A stretch of DNA of 35,748 nt, taken from the NCBI GenBank assembly GCA_902552475.1, contig CACDJC010000010.1:1-35748 (forward strand), in the 5' to 3' direction. Below are positions 1 through 8,011 of the stretch, in pieces (the stretch's first letter is position 1; each line of letters starts with the position of its first letter). The DNA is from an uncultured Pelagibacteraceae bacterium (GTDB lineage Bacteria; Pseudomonadota; Alphaproteobacteria; Pelagibacterales; Pelagibacteraceae). The translations under genes were made by a program, and so were the position numbers. The notes below the pieces were generated by a model, which searched no databases, had not been told where the DNA came from, and saw nothing but the letters and a program-made list of their open reading frames with translations.

Positions 1-470
1 GCATAAGGTGACCTTAAAGGAAAACCATGTATTCCAGCTGTAGACGATAAATTAATTATTGAACCAGTTTTATTTTTTTTAAGCATAGGTATTGCAAGTT
101 TTGAAAAATAAAAATGACTTATTACATTTATTTTTAATGTTTCTTCCCAATCTTTTGATTTTAGTTTTTCTAAATTACCTGTGGGTCCTGCAACACCAAC
201 ATTATTAATTAGAGCATCTATCTTCTTCGTTTTTTTCAATATATTAGAAAAAAATTTAGAAACCTCAATTTCATCTGAAGCATCACACTCATAAGAAAAA
301 AGTTTTTTATTATTTAACGGATGTTTTTTTGCTTTAGATATAAATTTTTTATTTATATCACATAAAAAAACTGTCGCTCCTTTTTTTAAACATTCTTTTG
401 TAATGGCCCAACCAATTCCAGATGCACCTGCTGAGATTATAATTTTTTTATTTTTGAGATTTAAAGTCAC
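1..470 (-). CDS. SDR-family NAD(P)-dependent oxidoreductase, C-terminus cut by window edge
   Basis: Translating the reverse strand from a GTG at 468-470 gives a short-chain dehydrogenase N-terminal half. The cofactor-binding motif GASGIG lies near residues 15-20, the D-A-S-D adenine-site stretch and NNVG (usual NNAG) follow, then the catalytic Ser region (INLSSTAG) and SPYA, where the Tyr of the YxxxK pair falls at the window edge. The protein oxidises or reduces an alcohol/ketone in the cytoplasm; the substrate cannot be read from sequence. No ATG lies upstream of the Rossmann motif, so GTG is the best start. It begins 9 nt after the stop of the 2OG oxygenase on the same strand and is probably cotranscribed with it and the ProV gene, which suggests oxidation of the hydroxylated product. 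Confidence 0.85.
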   Translation of the reverse strand, partial: MTLNLKNKKIIISAGASGIGWAITKECLKKGATVFLCDINKKFISKAKKHPLNNKKLFSYECDASDEIEVSKFFSNILKKTKKIDALINNVGVAGPTGNLEKLKSKDWEETLKINVISHFYFSKLAIPMLKKNKTGSIINLSSTAGIHGFPLRSPY

Positions 471-479
471 TTTAATATT

Positions 480-1331
480 TTAGTCAGCCAAACCATCTGA
501 TCTAGCTTTATTCCTTTCAATGTGAATTGGTAAAACTTTACCATATATTGCCCTCGAATGTTCTGGGGTATTTACTCTCCAAGGATCTAAAACATATGCT
601 GGAATACACATATATCTTGAGGTATTTCCTTCTACTTTAGTTACCCGATGTAATGTAAATCTTCCTTTAAATATTTGTAAATCACCTGGTTCCAATTTTA
701 ATTGTCTAACACGTGATCTATCACCATTTAGAACTTTTTTAACTTCATCAAAATTTTCATTTCCTGGAGCTCTGATATTTGGACAGTATTCAAATATTCC
801 ACCTTTTTCAGGTTTTTGTATCATTAAACTTAGGGTAAATTCACAACTATCAAAATGCCAAGGAAGAATTCCTTCAGGATACATTACGTTATATGCATGA
901 CAAGCTAATGGATCTGCCCATCTGTATATTGGCGAAATTCCTAAACATGCAGAAACAAATTTTAATAATTCATCTGTTTCATATAGAAATTTCATTTCTG
1001 AGTTTTTTGGAAAACAATCAGAATTTAAATAGCCATTGTAACGGTTCATAAATAATCTCTTTGGATGATCCTCAGGAAGAGCAGGGTCATCTTGAGAATA
1101 TAAATATGCATTAATGCTTTCTTTTGACATATAAACTTCATTAATTTGTTTTTCTAATTCTTCGTTCATTATTTTTAAACTATCAGGTAAAATAAAATTA
1201 GGTATTGTTGCGCAGCTATATTTATCTAAATCAAACTTACATTTTTTAATTAAATTTTTTATTTGATCAGACTCTATATCGTGAATGGGATAATTATTTA
1301 GATTAACGATTTTCTCTAATCGTTTATTCAT
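480..1331 (-). CDS. 2-oxoglutarate/Fe(II)-dependent oxygenase, HxD type
   Basis: A 283-residue cytoplasmic protein with a non-haem iron facial triad. H159-x-D161 lies in the segment PWHFDS, the distal His is H228 (FTLHRV), and R239 is a likely 2OG carboxylate ligand. The region from 158 to 185 recalls the small oxygenase lineage that includes BesD/HalD-type amino-acid halogenases. Those have Gly in place of the Asp; Asp is present here, so hydroxylation is expected rather than halogenation. It starts one base after the stop of the ProV-type ATPase gene and is followed after 9 nt by an SDR dehydrogenase. This context suggests hydroxylation of an imported osmolyte or amino acid and then oxidation of the alcohol. 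The family is clear; the substrate is unknown. Confidence 0.8.
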   Translation of the reverse strand: MNKRLEKIVNLNNYPIHDIESDQIKNLIKKCKFDLDKYSCATIPNFILPDSLKIMNEELEKQINEVYMSKESINAYLYSQDDPALPEDHPKRLFMNRYNGYLNSDCFPKNSEMKFLYETDELLKFVSACLGISPIYRWADPLACHAYNVMYPEGILPWHFDSCEFTLSLMIQKPEKGGIFEYCPNIRAPGNENFDEVKKVLNGDRSRVRQLKLEPGDLQIFKGRFTLHRVTKVEGNTSRYMCIPAYVLDPWRVNTPEHSRAIYGKVLPIHIERNKARSDGLAD

Positions 1332-1332
1332 T

Positions 1333-2358
1333 TTAAGATTTAGTTAATGATGTTTGAAGTTCTTTATTGGTAATATAACCTTTTACATTTCCTTGTTTAT
1401 CAATTACTTCAACATTGGAGTTGCTACAAACAACCTGGGGTAGAAATTCCTCAATAAATTGGTCTTCTTGTACTTTGATTAAATTACTCTTATCAATACC
1501 ATTAGTTTCATTTGCAGGAGTCATTATAATTTTTGCCTTAATAACTTTTGCTCTGTTTACATCTTTAACAAATGCTTCAACATATTCATCGGCTGGGTTC
1601 ATAATAATATCTACTGGAGTTCCAACTTGCACAAGTTTTCCAGCATTAAGAATTCCAATATGATCTCCTAATCTTAATGACTCGTCTAAGTCATGAGTAA
1701 TAAATACAATTGTTTTTTTTAATTCAGATTGAAGATCTAATAATTGTTTTTGCATATCACTTCTAATTAGTGGATCTAGTGCAGAAAAAGCTTCATCCAT
1801 TAACATTATGTCTGTATCTGTAGCTAGTGCTCTTGCTAGTCCAACTCTTTGTTGCATTCCACCAGAAAGTTGAGCTGGATATTGATTTTCAAATCCAGTC
1901 AAACCTACTGATTCAATTTTTTCCATTGCTACAGAATTTCTTTTTTCAATTTCTATTCCTTGCATTTCAAGGCCGTAACCTACATTTTGTAAAACTGTTT
2001 TGTGAGGAAATAAACCAAATCTTTGAAAGACCATACTCATCTTATGTCTTCTAAAATCAATTAATTGTTCTTTCTTAAGACTTGTAACATCGGTGCCCTC
2101 TACTAATATTTCTCCAGCAGTAGGCTCAATTAGTCTGTTCAAATGTCTTATTAGTGTAGATTTTCCAGAACCAGAAAGCCCCATACACACAAATGTTTCT
2201 CCTTCTTCAATTTTAAGAGTCACATTATCAAGTCCAATTGTGTGGCCAGTTTTATCTAGAACCTCCTCTTTGCTTGCTCCATCTTTAACCATCTGAAGAA
2301 CACTCGGCGGCTTAGGACCAAAGATCTTGTAAACATTATTGATTTCTATTTTTGACAT
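1333..2358 (-). CDS. proV: Glycine betaine/proline-type ABC transporter ATP-binding protein (ProV-like, copy 1)
   Basis: A 341-residue ATPase of the ProV/OpuAA type. The N-terminal extension with the D-K-T-G-H segment (residues 35-39) is typical of the family. Walker A is GLSGSGKS (60-67), the Q-loop is VFQRFG (110-115), the ABC signature LSGGMQQRVGL starts at 164, and Walker B reads MLMDEA, with Ala where most ATPases have Pro. A short CBS-like tail (about 300-341) replaces the full tandem CBS pair of longer ProV proteins. It would energise betaine uptake. It lies apart from proW/proX, first in a minus-strand unit with a dioxygenase and an SDR. A second ProV gene lies at 6965-8011. No Shine-Dalgarno sequence is visible. 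Confidence 0.9.
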   Translation of the reverse strand: MSKIEINNVYKIFGPKPPSVLQMVKDGASKEEVLDKTGHTIGLDNVTLKIEEGETFVCMGLSGSGKSTLIRHLNRLIEPTAGEILVEGTDVTSLKKEQLIDFRRHKMSMVFQRFGLFPHKTVLQNVGYGLEMQGIEIEKRNSVAMEKIESVGLTGFENQYPAQLSGGMQQRVGLARALATDTDIMLMDEAFSALDPLIRSDMQKQLLDLQSELKKTIVFITHDLDESLRLGDHIGILNAGKLVQVGTPVDIIMNPADEYVEAFVKDVNRAKVIKAKIIMTPANETNGIDKSNLIKVQEDQFIEEFLPQVVCSNSNVEVIDKQGNVKGYITNKELQTSLTKS

Positions 2359-2402
2359 TATTTATACTATTTATAATAAATTCTATTTTTACCAAAAGTT
2401 CA

Positions 2403-2426
2403 AAGTAATTTTAAAAAAAATTACTT
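2403..2426. promoter_or_regulatory. A/T-only inverted repeat in the divergent proV/dioxygenase spacer
   Basis: A perfect 10-bp inverted repeat with a four-A loop sits in the 127-bp spacer between two divergent genes. It could be an operator-like dyad or a fold-back upstream of proV copy 1. Since it is only A/T apart from one G-C pair, it may also be a chance result of base composition. Confidence 0.3.
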
Positions 2427-2446
2427 AATTTATTTTCAACTAATAA

Positions 2447-2477
2447 TTGAATTGCATTAGTTAGTCTTTTATATAAT
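2447..2477 (+). promoter_or_regulatory. Candidate sigma70-type promoter for the GBBH-like dioxygenase
   Basis: A perfect TATAAT lies at 2472-2477 and a TTGAAT at 2447-2452, 19 bp upstream. The ATG of the dioxygenase is at 2486, so transcription would start within a couple of bases of the start codon. No Shine-Dalgarno precedes the ATG. The message may therefore be leaderless or nearly so. In such A/T-rich DNA a chance match is possible. Confidence 0.4.
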
Positions 2478-2485
2478 CATTAATT

Positions 2486-3610
2486 ATGAGTTCAATTTCA
2501 AAAATTGAGAAAAACAATACTTATTTAAAAATTATATGGAATGATGGTGAAGAGAGCAAGTTTAATTATATGTGGTTGAGAGATAATTGTCCAACGGCTC
2601 ATGATAAAGACTCCAGACATAGAATGTTCAATATCTTAGATGTATCTCAAGATATAAATCCAAAAAAATATTCTTTAAATAATGAGGGTAAGCTAGAAAT
2701 TGAATGGAGTGAAGGAAATCACAAAAGCTATTATGATCCAAACTGGTTAAGAGATAATTGTTATACAATAAAAAATAATAAAAAATATATTTCTCCATAC
2801 CAACTTTGGAATAATTCATTAGAAGGTAATTTTGAAACTATTTGTATAGATCACGATGAGATAATTTCTTCCGATGAAGGTCTAATAAGATGGTTAGAAC
2901 TTCTTCATCACAAAGGTATTGCAATAGTTAAAAATGCACCTCTAGAAAAAAAATCAGCTTTTCCTGTTTTAAATAGAATAAGTCATACAAGAGAAACTTT
3001 TTTTAATACACCTTTTGAAGTTATAAACATACCAAAACCAAATAACTCTGCATATACCGCTCATGCATTAAGAAATCATATGGATTTACCTTGGTTTGAG
3101 CTACCGCCAGGTTATCAATTTCTTCATTGTTTGATTAATGCTGCTAAAGGTGGAGATTCTTCAGCAATAGATGGATTTGCAGTTGCGGATTATTTAAGAA
3201 AAAATGAAAAAGAAATTTTTGAAACATTGGTTTCTATTCCTCTTAAATTTAGAGACAAAGATTACACTCAAGAGTCTCATAGAAGTTTTCATGCAACAGC
3301 AATAAGCTTAACCAAAGATAAAGATTATCACGATATTAGATTTAGTGTTGCAACAATGGATGCTCTAGATTGCCATCCTGATCTTATGGAAAAAGTTTAT
3401 AAAGCCCACCATAGATTCGGAAATCTTTTGCATGATGAGAAATTTCAAATAAATTTTAGATTAGAACCTGGAGATATTTTTTCTTTTAATAATAGAAGAG
3501 TACTACACGGAAGAACTGCATTTGATCCAAACTCAGGACATAGACACTTGCAAGGTTATTATATGGATCGTGATGAAATCATTGGAAGATTAAATTTCTT
3601 AAAGAAATAA
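2486..3610 (+). CDS. Gamma-butyrobetaine hydroxylase/TMLH-like 2OG-Fe(II) dioxygenase
   Basis: A 374-residue two-domain protein. Residues 1-100 form the DUF971-like N-terminal domain with a repeated WLRDNC motif (30-35 and 87-92). Residues about 120-370 form the TauD/TfdA-type catalytic domain with H198-M-D200, distal H341 (RVLHGR) and R353 (GHRH) as the 2OG-binding Arg. The family hydroxylates gamma-butyrobetaine to carnitine or trimethyllysine, so a trimethylammonium substrate fits the adjacent betaine transporter. The usual N-terminal zinc cysteine cluster is not intact: only C35 remains, with H39, H45 and H79 nearby. The gene stands alone on the plus strand between minus-strand genes and ends in a bidirectional terminator. 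The fold is certain; the exact substrate is not. Confidence 0.85.
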   Translation: MSSISKIEKNNTYLKIIWNDGEESKFNYMWLRDNCPTAHDKDSRHRMFNILDVSQDINPKKYSLNNEGKLEIEWSEGNHKSYYDPNWLRDNCYTIKNNKKYISPYQLWNNSLEGNFETICIDHDEIISSDEGLIRWLELLHHKGIAIVKNAPLEKKSAFPVLNRISHTRETFFNTPFEVINIPKPNNSAYTAHALRNHMDLPWFELPPGYQFLHCLINAAKGGDSSAIDGFAVADYLRKNEKEIFETLVSIPLKFRDKDYTQESHRSFHATAISLTKDKDYHDIRFSVATMDALDCHPDLMEKVYKAHHRFGNLLHDEKFQINFRLEPGDIFSFNNRRVLHGRTAFDPNSGHRHLQGYYMDRDEIIGRLNFLKK

Positions 3611-3644
3611 AAAAAAGGGCTTCAAAAAATCAAAGCCCTTTTTT
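3611..3644. terminator. Bidirectional intrinsic terminator
   Basis: A 12-bp perfect stem (core AAGGGCTT/AAGCCCTT, flanked by A and T runs) with a 10-base loop. It sits exactly between the converging ends of the GBBH-like gene (stop at 3610) and proX (stop at 3663). The A run on one side and T run on the other let it act in both directions. Confidence 0.9.
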
Positions 3645-3662
3645 ATAAATTAGATTAAAGAA

Positions 3663-4667
3663 TTATTTTGGAATCCAGCTTTTCCATTTTCCTGGATTAG
3701 CGTCTTTCCATTCTTTAACAACTTCTTTTAAATCTCTATTTTTTTGTTTTACTTCAACTAACATTACTGCTTGATCAGCATTGTCGAATTTCATTTTTGT
3801 AAAAAATTCAGCTGCTTTAGCATGTTCTGGTTTAGCGAAAGTTTCTGGATTACCATAGTTAAATGTATAGTCTTTTGCCCAACCAGTTGCTGGCCAAGCT
3901 TTATCTCCACAATCTTTCCAATTGTTTGCTTCAGTAAATGAATCACAAACTTTATGTTTTGGAAGATTTACACCAACCATGTCATATGCTCCAAAGAACC
4001 AATGAGGCTCCCAAAGATATAATAAGAAAGGTTCTTTTCTTTCATAAGCAGCAACTGCTTCTGCAATTGCAGCCGCTTCTGTTCCTAGTTCATCAGCTTG
4101 GAAATCAATTCCTAAAAGATCAAGTCTTTTTTGGTCATGACAGTTCCAGCCTGCAACAGGGCATGCAATAAGTCTTCCTTTGCTTCCAGACTCTATAGTA
4201 GCAAATTTAGCCTTATGTTTATTTAAATCTTTCCATGATTTAATGCCTAAACTTTCAGCAGCATATCTTGGAATATAATAATCAGATAAACCAATTATTC
4301 CAGATGTTCCTAAAAGTTTTACACTTCCATCACCTTCATAATTAAACATTGTTTCACCATCATATATTAGCGGACCCTTCATCATTACAGTATCTGCTTC
4401 GGCATAACTTGGCCAGCTTTCGCAAGCAAAATCAATTTCTCCTGCTGCGATAGCTTCCCATAAACCAGTTCCTGATGGAAAAACTATTCTTTTTACTTTG
4501 TATCCTAGTTCTTCCTCTAGCATACTCACAGCAACTTGACATGTTATCTCTCCACCTGTCCAGTCAGCAACAGCTGCAGTTAATCTTTTTGCATTAGCAG
4601 TGCCAAAACTTCCAAGTACAAGGATCGAAGATAATATCAACGCTGATATTGTTTTTGATAACTTCAT
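3663..4667 (-). CDS. proX: Glycine betaine-type ABC substrate-binding protein (ProX/OpuAC family)
   Basis: A 334-residue periplasmic binding protein. A signal peptide covers residues 1-26 (hydrophobic core, then A-N-A cleavage site). The mature part has the OpuAC/ProX fold with aromatic-rich stretches such as CESWPSY and YLWEPHWFF, as expected for cation-pi binding of a quaternary ammonium group. Several Cys residues could form disulfides. A clear Shine-Dalgarno, AGAGGGG, lies just upstream of the ATG. This is stronger than at neighbouring genes and fits the high expression binding proteins need. It lies 98 bp downstream of proW on the same strand. The ligand is probably glycine betaine, or a related compound such as proline betaine or carnitine. 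Confidence 0.92.
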   Translation of the reverse strand: MKLSKTISALILSSILVLGSFGTANAKRLTAAVADWTGGEITCQVAVSMLEEELGYKVKRIVFPSGTGLWEAIAAGEIDFACESWPSYAEADTVMMKGPLIYDGETMFNYEGDGSVKLLGTSGIIGLSDYYIPRYAAESLGIKSWKDLNKHKAKFATIESGSKGRLIACPVAGWNCHDQKRLDLLGIDFQADELGTEAAAIAEAVAAYERKEPFLLYLWEPHWFFGAYDMVGVNLPKHKVCDSFTEANNWKDCGDKAWPATGWAKDYTFNYGNPETFAKPEHAKAAEFFTKMKFDNADQAVMLVEVKQKNRDLKEVVKEWKDANPGKWKSWIPK

Positions 4668-4765
4668 TTAGTTTCCCCTCTTTTAATTAATTAAAAACTT
4701 ATTTTAGATCAAAAAAGCATATAATGTAAAGATGTCAAAAAACTTTAATCTTTTCTTTAGAATGG

Positions 4766-6883
4766 CTATAAACCTAAGGCTTCTCTTTGTTTTTTTGTCC
4801 AAGCAAGAGAAATTCTATCGATAATTATTGCTAGTAATACAATACCAATACCAGCTGCGAGACCTCTTCCAGTATCAGATCTAGCCAAACCATTAAAAAC
4901 TTCTAAACCAAGTCCTTTTCCTCCAATTAATGGTGTTACAATCTGCATTGCAAATGCCATAATTACAGTTTGATTGAATCCGACAACTAAACTTGGAACA
5001 GCTAATGGAAATTTGATTTTATTTAAAGTTTGTATCAAAGTTCCACCAAAAGATCTTGAAACTTCAGAATATGTGCCTGAAACTTGTGTTAAACCTAAAG
5101 CTGTTAATCTTATAATTGGGGGTATTGAATAAATTACAGTTGCAAGTACTGCGGACACTGTTCCTCCACCAAAAAACATTAGAACAGGTATCAGATAACA
5201 GAAATAGGGCAGAGTTTGCATTGCATCTAATACAACATTTTGAATATTTCTAAATCTTTCGTTATAAGATGCAATTATTCCAAGAGGAACTCCAAGAGCA
5301 AAACACAAAACCACTGAAACCAAAACAGAAGAAAGAGTAATCATTGCTTGGGGCCATATTCCATTAGCTCCAATAAATAATAATAATAAAAAAGTAACAA
5401 ATGCAAATCTCAGTCCAACAGTAAAATATCCAATAGCAACAAATATACCAGTAGTGTACCACCATGGAATATGAGTTAAAAAAGTATCTAGTGGTTTAAG
5501 AAGATTAAGATAAATAAATCCTCTTAATCCTTTAGTAAATGCAATAAAGCCCGGATGTACAGTTAAAGATTTTACTCCATCAGCAATGGGCTGTCTTATA
5601 GAAAGTTTCCAATCATCCGGAAAGGTACCAATTTTAAATAAACTAGAGTCAACAAAAGAAATTAAAAAGAAAATAATAAATGATGGAATGATGTAATATC
5701 TTTTACTTATTATTTCACCAATATCTTTTGCAGTTTCTTTTTGAAATAAAGAAATTAAAAATTCAAAAATGTAAGCAATGAAATTAGTAATATTTATGCA
5801 AACAAAGTTAATAAGACCACTTAAGAACTCAAATGGTTTTTCTAAAATTCTAGCAATACTGTATTTTTCCCAAGACTGAGGAAGTAAATAAAATTTTTGC
5901 ACATCTGAAGGCAATGTTTCTTTAGGTTTACTTAAAGCCAAACCAAATCTATCAAACATGATAGCCATAAACAAAATACAAAGACCACCTTCCATTGCCC
6001 AACCAACATCTAAGTTTCTTATAGCTAGCCATACTTGTCCTCCGATACCTTCTGCTCCAATGAAGCAAGCAAGCACAACTAATGCTAATGCCATCATTAT
6101 TACTTGGTTTATTCCCATCATTATACTTGGCAATGAAAGTGGAATTTTAATCTTAAATAAAAGCTGTAATTTACTAGAACCAAATGATGTTGCAGACTCA
6201 ATTGTTTCTTCAGAAACTTGTCTTATACCTGTATTTGTTAACCTTATTATTGGAGGCATTGCATAAATCATAGTGGCTAATATTGCAGGAGCTCCTCCAA
6301 TTCCAAAAAAAAATAATGCAGGAAAAAGATATACAAATGCTGGCATAACTTGCATTGTGTCTAAAATTGGTTTCATAAAATTATCAAACCTATCACTTTG
6401 AGAACAGAGCACTCCTAAAGTTACACCAAAACAGACGCATAGGAGTACTGCTAGGCCCATTAAAGCTAAAGTTTGCATCGACTCATCCCACATTCCTGTT
6501 CCACCCCAGAAATAAATTACAAATAAAGAGTACAAACCCAATCTTAAGCCACCAGCAATTAAACAAGGTAAAAATATTATTGCAGCAATTAATAACCAAG
6601 GAGAGTCTATTAAAAAATCTTCAAGGAAATAATATCCATTTTTAATATAGCCGGCTATAATCTTAGTAAACCATCTATAATTTTTTTTTAAATAGTCTTC
6701 CCCATCATTTACCCATGCTGTAAAAGTAAATTCGTCAGTCACCACTTTAGGCATTTTTGAAGGACCTTCACTTTGAGAAGATAACCATAAAGCTACAAGA
6801 AATGTTATTAAGATTACTGAATATGTTACAATATTTTTCGAGTAATTAGATTTTCCTGTGATACTTGATAATTCAGATGACAT
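4766..6883 (-). CDS. proW: Glycine betaine-type ABC permease, fused double-domain ProW
   Basis: A 705-residue inner-membrane permease with two binding-protein-dependent transport modules in one chain, about twice the length of E. coli ProW. Module 1 covers about residues 90-315, with its EAA coupling loop near 222-250 (VSEETIESATSFG). A middle hydrophobic stretch lies at 355-410. Module 2 covers about 475-700, with its EAA loop near 598-630 (VSGTYSEVSRSFG). Both loops are intact, so one polypeptide could supply both halves of the channel and bind two ATPase subunits. proX follows downstream, and the second proV is divergent across an 81-bp spacer. Fused ProW proteins are known in marine alphaproteobacteria. 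Confidence 0.92.
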   Translation of the reverse strand: MSSELSSITGKSNYSKNIVTYSVILITFLVALWLSSQSEGPSKMPKVVTDEFTFTAWVNDGEDYLKKNYRWFTKIIAGYIKNGYYFLEDFLIDSPWLLIAAIIFLPCLIAGGLRLGLYSLFVIYFWGGTGMWDESMQTLALMGLAVLLCVCFGVTLGVLCSQSDRFDNFMKPILDTMQVMPAFVYLFPALFFFGIGGAPAILATMIYAMPPIIRLTNTGIRQVSEETIESATSFGSSKLQLLFKIKIPLSLPSIMMGINQVIMMALALVVLACFIGAEGIGGQVWLAIRNLDVGWAMEGGLCILFMAIMFDRFGLALSKPKETLPSDVQKFYLLPQSWEKYSIARILEKPFEFLSGLINFVCINITNFIAYIFEFLISLFQKETAKDIGEIISKRYYIIPSFIIFFLISFVDSSLFKIGTFPDDWKLSIRQPIADGVKSLTVHPGFIAFTKGLRGFIYLNLLKPLDTFLTHIPWWYTTGIFVAIGYFTVGLRFAFVTFLLLLFIGANGIWPQAMITLSSVLVSVVLCFALGVPLGIIASYNERFRNIQNVVLDAMQTLPYFCYLIPVLMFFGGGTVSAVLATVIYSIPPIIRLTALGLTQVSGTYSEVSRSFGGTLIQTLNKIKFPLAVPSLVVGFNQTVIMAFAMQIVTPLIGGKGLGLEVFNGLARSDTGRGLAAGIGIVLLAIIIDRISLAWTKKQREALGL

Positions 6884-6964
6884 ATAGTTGCAAAACTTAA
6901 AATAAATAATTTTACATTTAAAGAAAAATAATGTCTATTTTTATGTTATCAAATTAACAAAAAT

Positions 6965-8011
6965 ATGAGTAATCAACCAAAAATAACATGCTCAAATGTT
7001 TGGAAATTGTTTGGGCCTGATGAAAAAAGAATTATAAAAGATTTAGATAAAAATTTATCAATCAAAGAAGTTCAAGAAAAAACTGGCCATGTTGTTGCAG
7101 TAAAGGATGTGAGTTTTTCAATTGAGAAAGGTGAAACATTTGTTGTAATGGGATTATCAGGTAGTGGTAAATCAACTTTAGTGAGATGTATTTCAAGACT
7201 AATTGAACCAACTGCAGGGACAGTTAGAATGGATGATGTTGATGTAACAAAAATGAGTAGCCGTGAATTATTAGACTTGAGAAGAAATAAAATGAGTATG
7301 GTCTTTCAACATTTTGGTTTATTTCCACATAGGACAGTTATTGAAAACATAGGTTATGGTTTAGAGATAAGAGGAAATAAAAAAAATGTCCGAATTGAAA
7401 AATCAATGGAAGTTTTAAAAATGGTTGGTTTGGAAGGATGGCACAACAATTATCCCAGAGAACTTTCTGGTGGAATGCAGCAAAGAGTAGGACTAGCAAG
7501 AGCGCTTGCCGTAGACCCAGAAATTTTAATTTTTGATGAACCTTTTTCAGCATTAGATCCATTAATAAGAAGAGAAATGCAAGATGAACTTCTTAAAATT
7601 CAAGAAAAATTACAGAAGACAATGGTTTTTATTACTCATGATTTTTTAGAAGCTATAAAAATGGGTGATCATATTGCCATAATGAAAGATGGAGAAGTTT
7701 CTCAAGTGGGAACTCCAGAAGAAATTGTTGCAAATCCTAAAGATCAATATGTAAAAGACTTTTGTGAAGATGTTCCAAAATACAAAGTTTTAAGCGCAAG
7801 CAAAGTAATGAGAGAAGAATGTTGCGAAGATACAAAAAAAATGTTTGAAAATGGATCTAATAATATTGATCACAATTCAAAGATTGAAACTTTAATAGAT
7901 AAACTTGTAGATACAGATCAGAAATTTCCAGTTGTTAATAGTGAGACAGGTGAGTTAGTTGGTGAAATTGATAGAGCAATTGTTATGAAATCAATGAAAT
8001 CTACTAATTAA
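6965..8011 (+). CDS. proV: Glycine betaine/proline-type ABC transporter ATP-binding protein (ProV-like, copy 2)
   Basis: A 348-residue ATPase closely similar in plan to the ProV at 1333-2358. It has the N-terminal E-K-T-G-H segment (38-42), Walker A GLSGSGKS (63-70), Q-loop VFQHFG, signature LSGGMQQRVGL from 168, and Walker B LIFDEP (canonical Pro). Its C-terminal extension has one recognisable CBS-like strand (KFPVVNSETGELVG). It is transcribed divergently from proW/proX across 81 bp and is the nearest ATPase partner for them. Its 3' end overlaps the 3' end of the convergent EamA gene by 8 bp. No Shine-Dalgarno is visible. Confidence 0.92.
   Translation: MSNQPKITCSNVWKLFGPDEKRIIKDLDKNLSIKEVQEKTGHVVAVKDVSFSIEKGETFVVMGLSGSGKSTLVRCISRLIEPTAGTVRMDDVDVTKMSSRELLDLRRNKMSMVFQHFGLFPHRTVIENIGYGLEIRGNKKNVRIEKSMEVLKMVGLEGWHNNYPRELSGGMQQRVGLARALAVDPEILIFDEPFSALDPLIRREMQDELLKIQEKLQKTMVFITHDFLEAIKMGDHIAIMKDGEVSQVGTPEEIVANPKDQYVKDFCEDVPKYKVLSASKVMREECCEDTKKMFENGSNNIDHNSKIETLIDKLVDTDQKFPVVNSETGELVGEIDRAIVMKSMKSTN

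Noticed and set aside
480..1331. Non-haem iron halogenase
   Set aside because: Part of the sequence recalls BesD/HalD-type proteins, but D161 is present in the HxD motif, where halogenases have Gly or Ala.
5958..6266. Open frame of about 102 codons on the plus strand inside proW
   Set aside because: It is antisense to conserved proW membrane segments and has no homology signal or ribosome-binding site; a shadow of the real gene. The same applies to the other short frames antisense to, or in another frame of, the listed genes.
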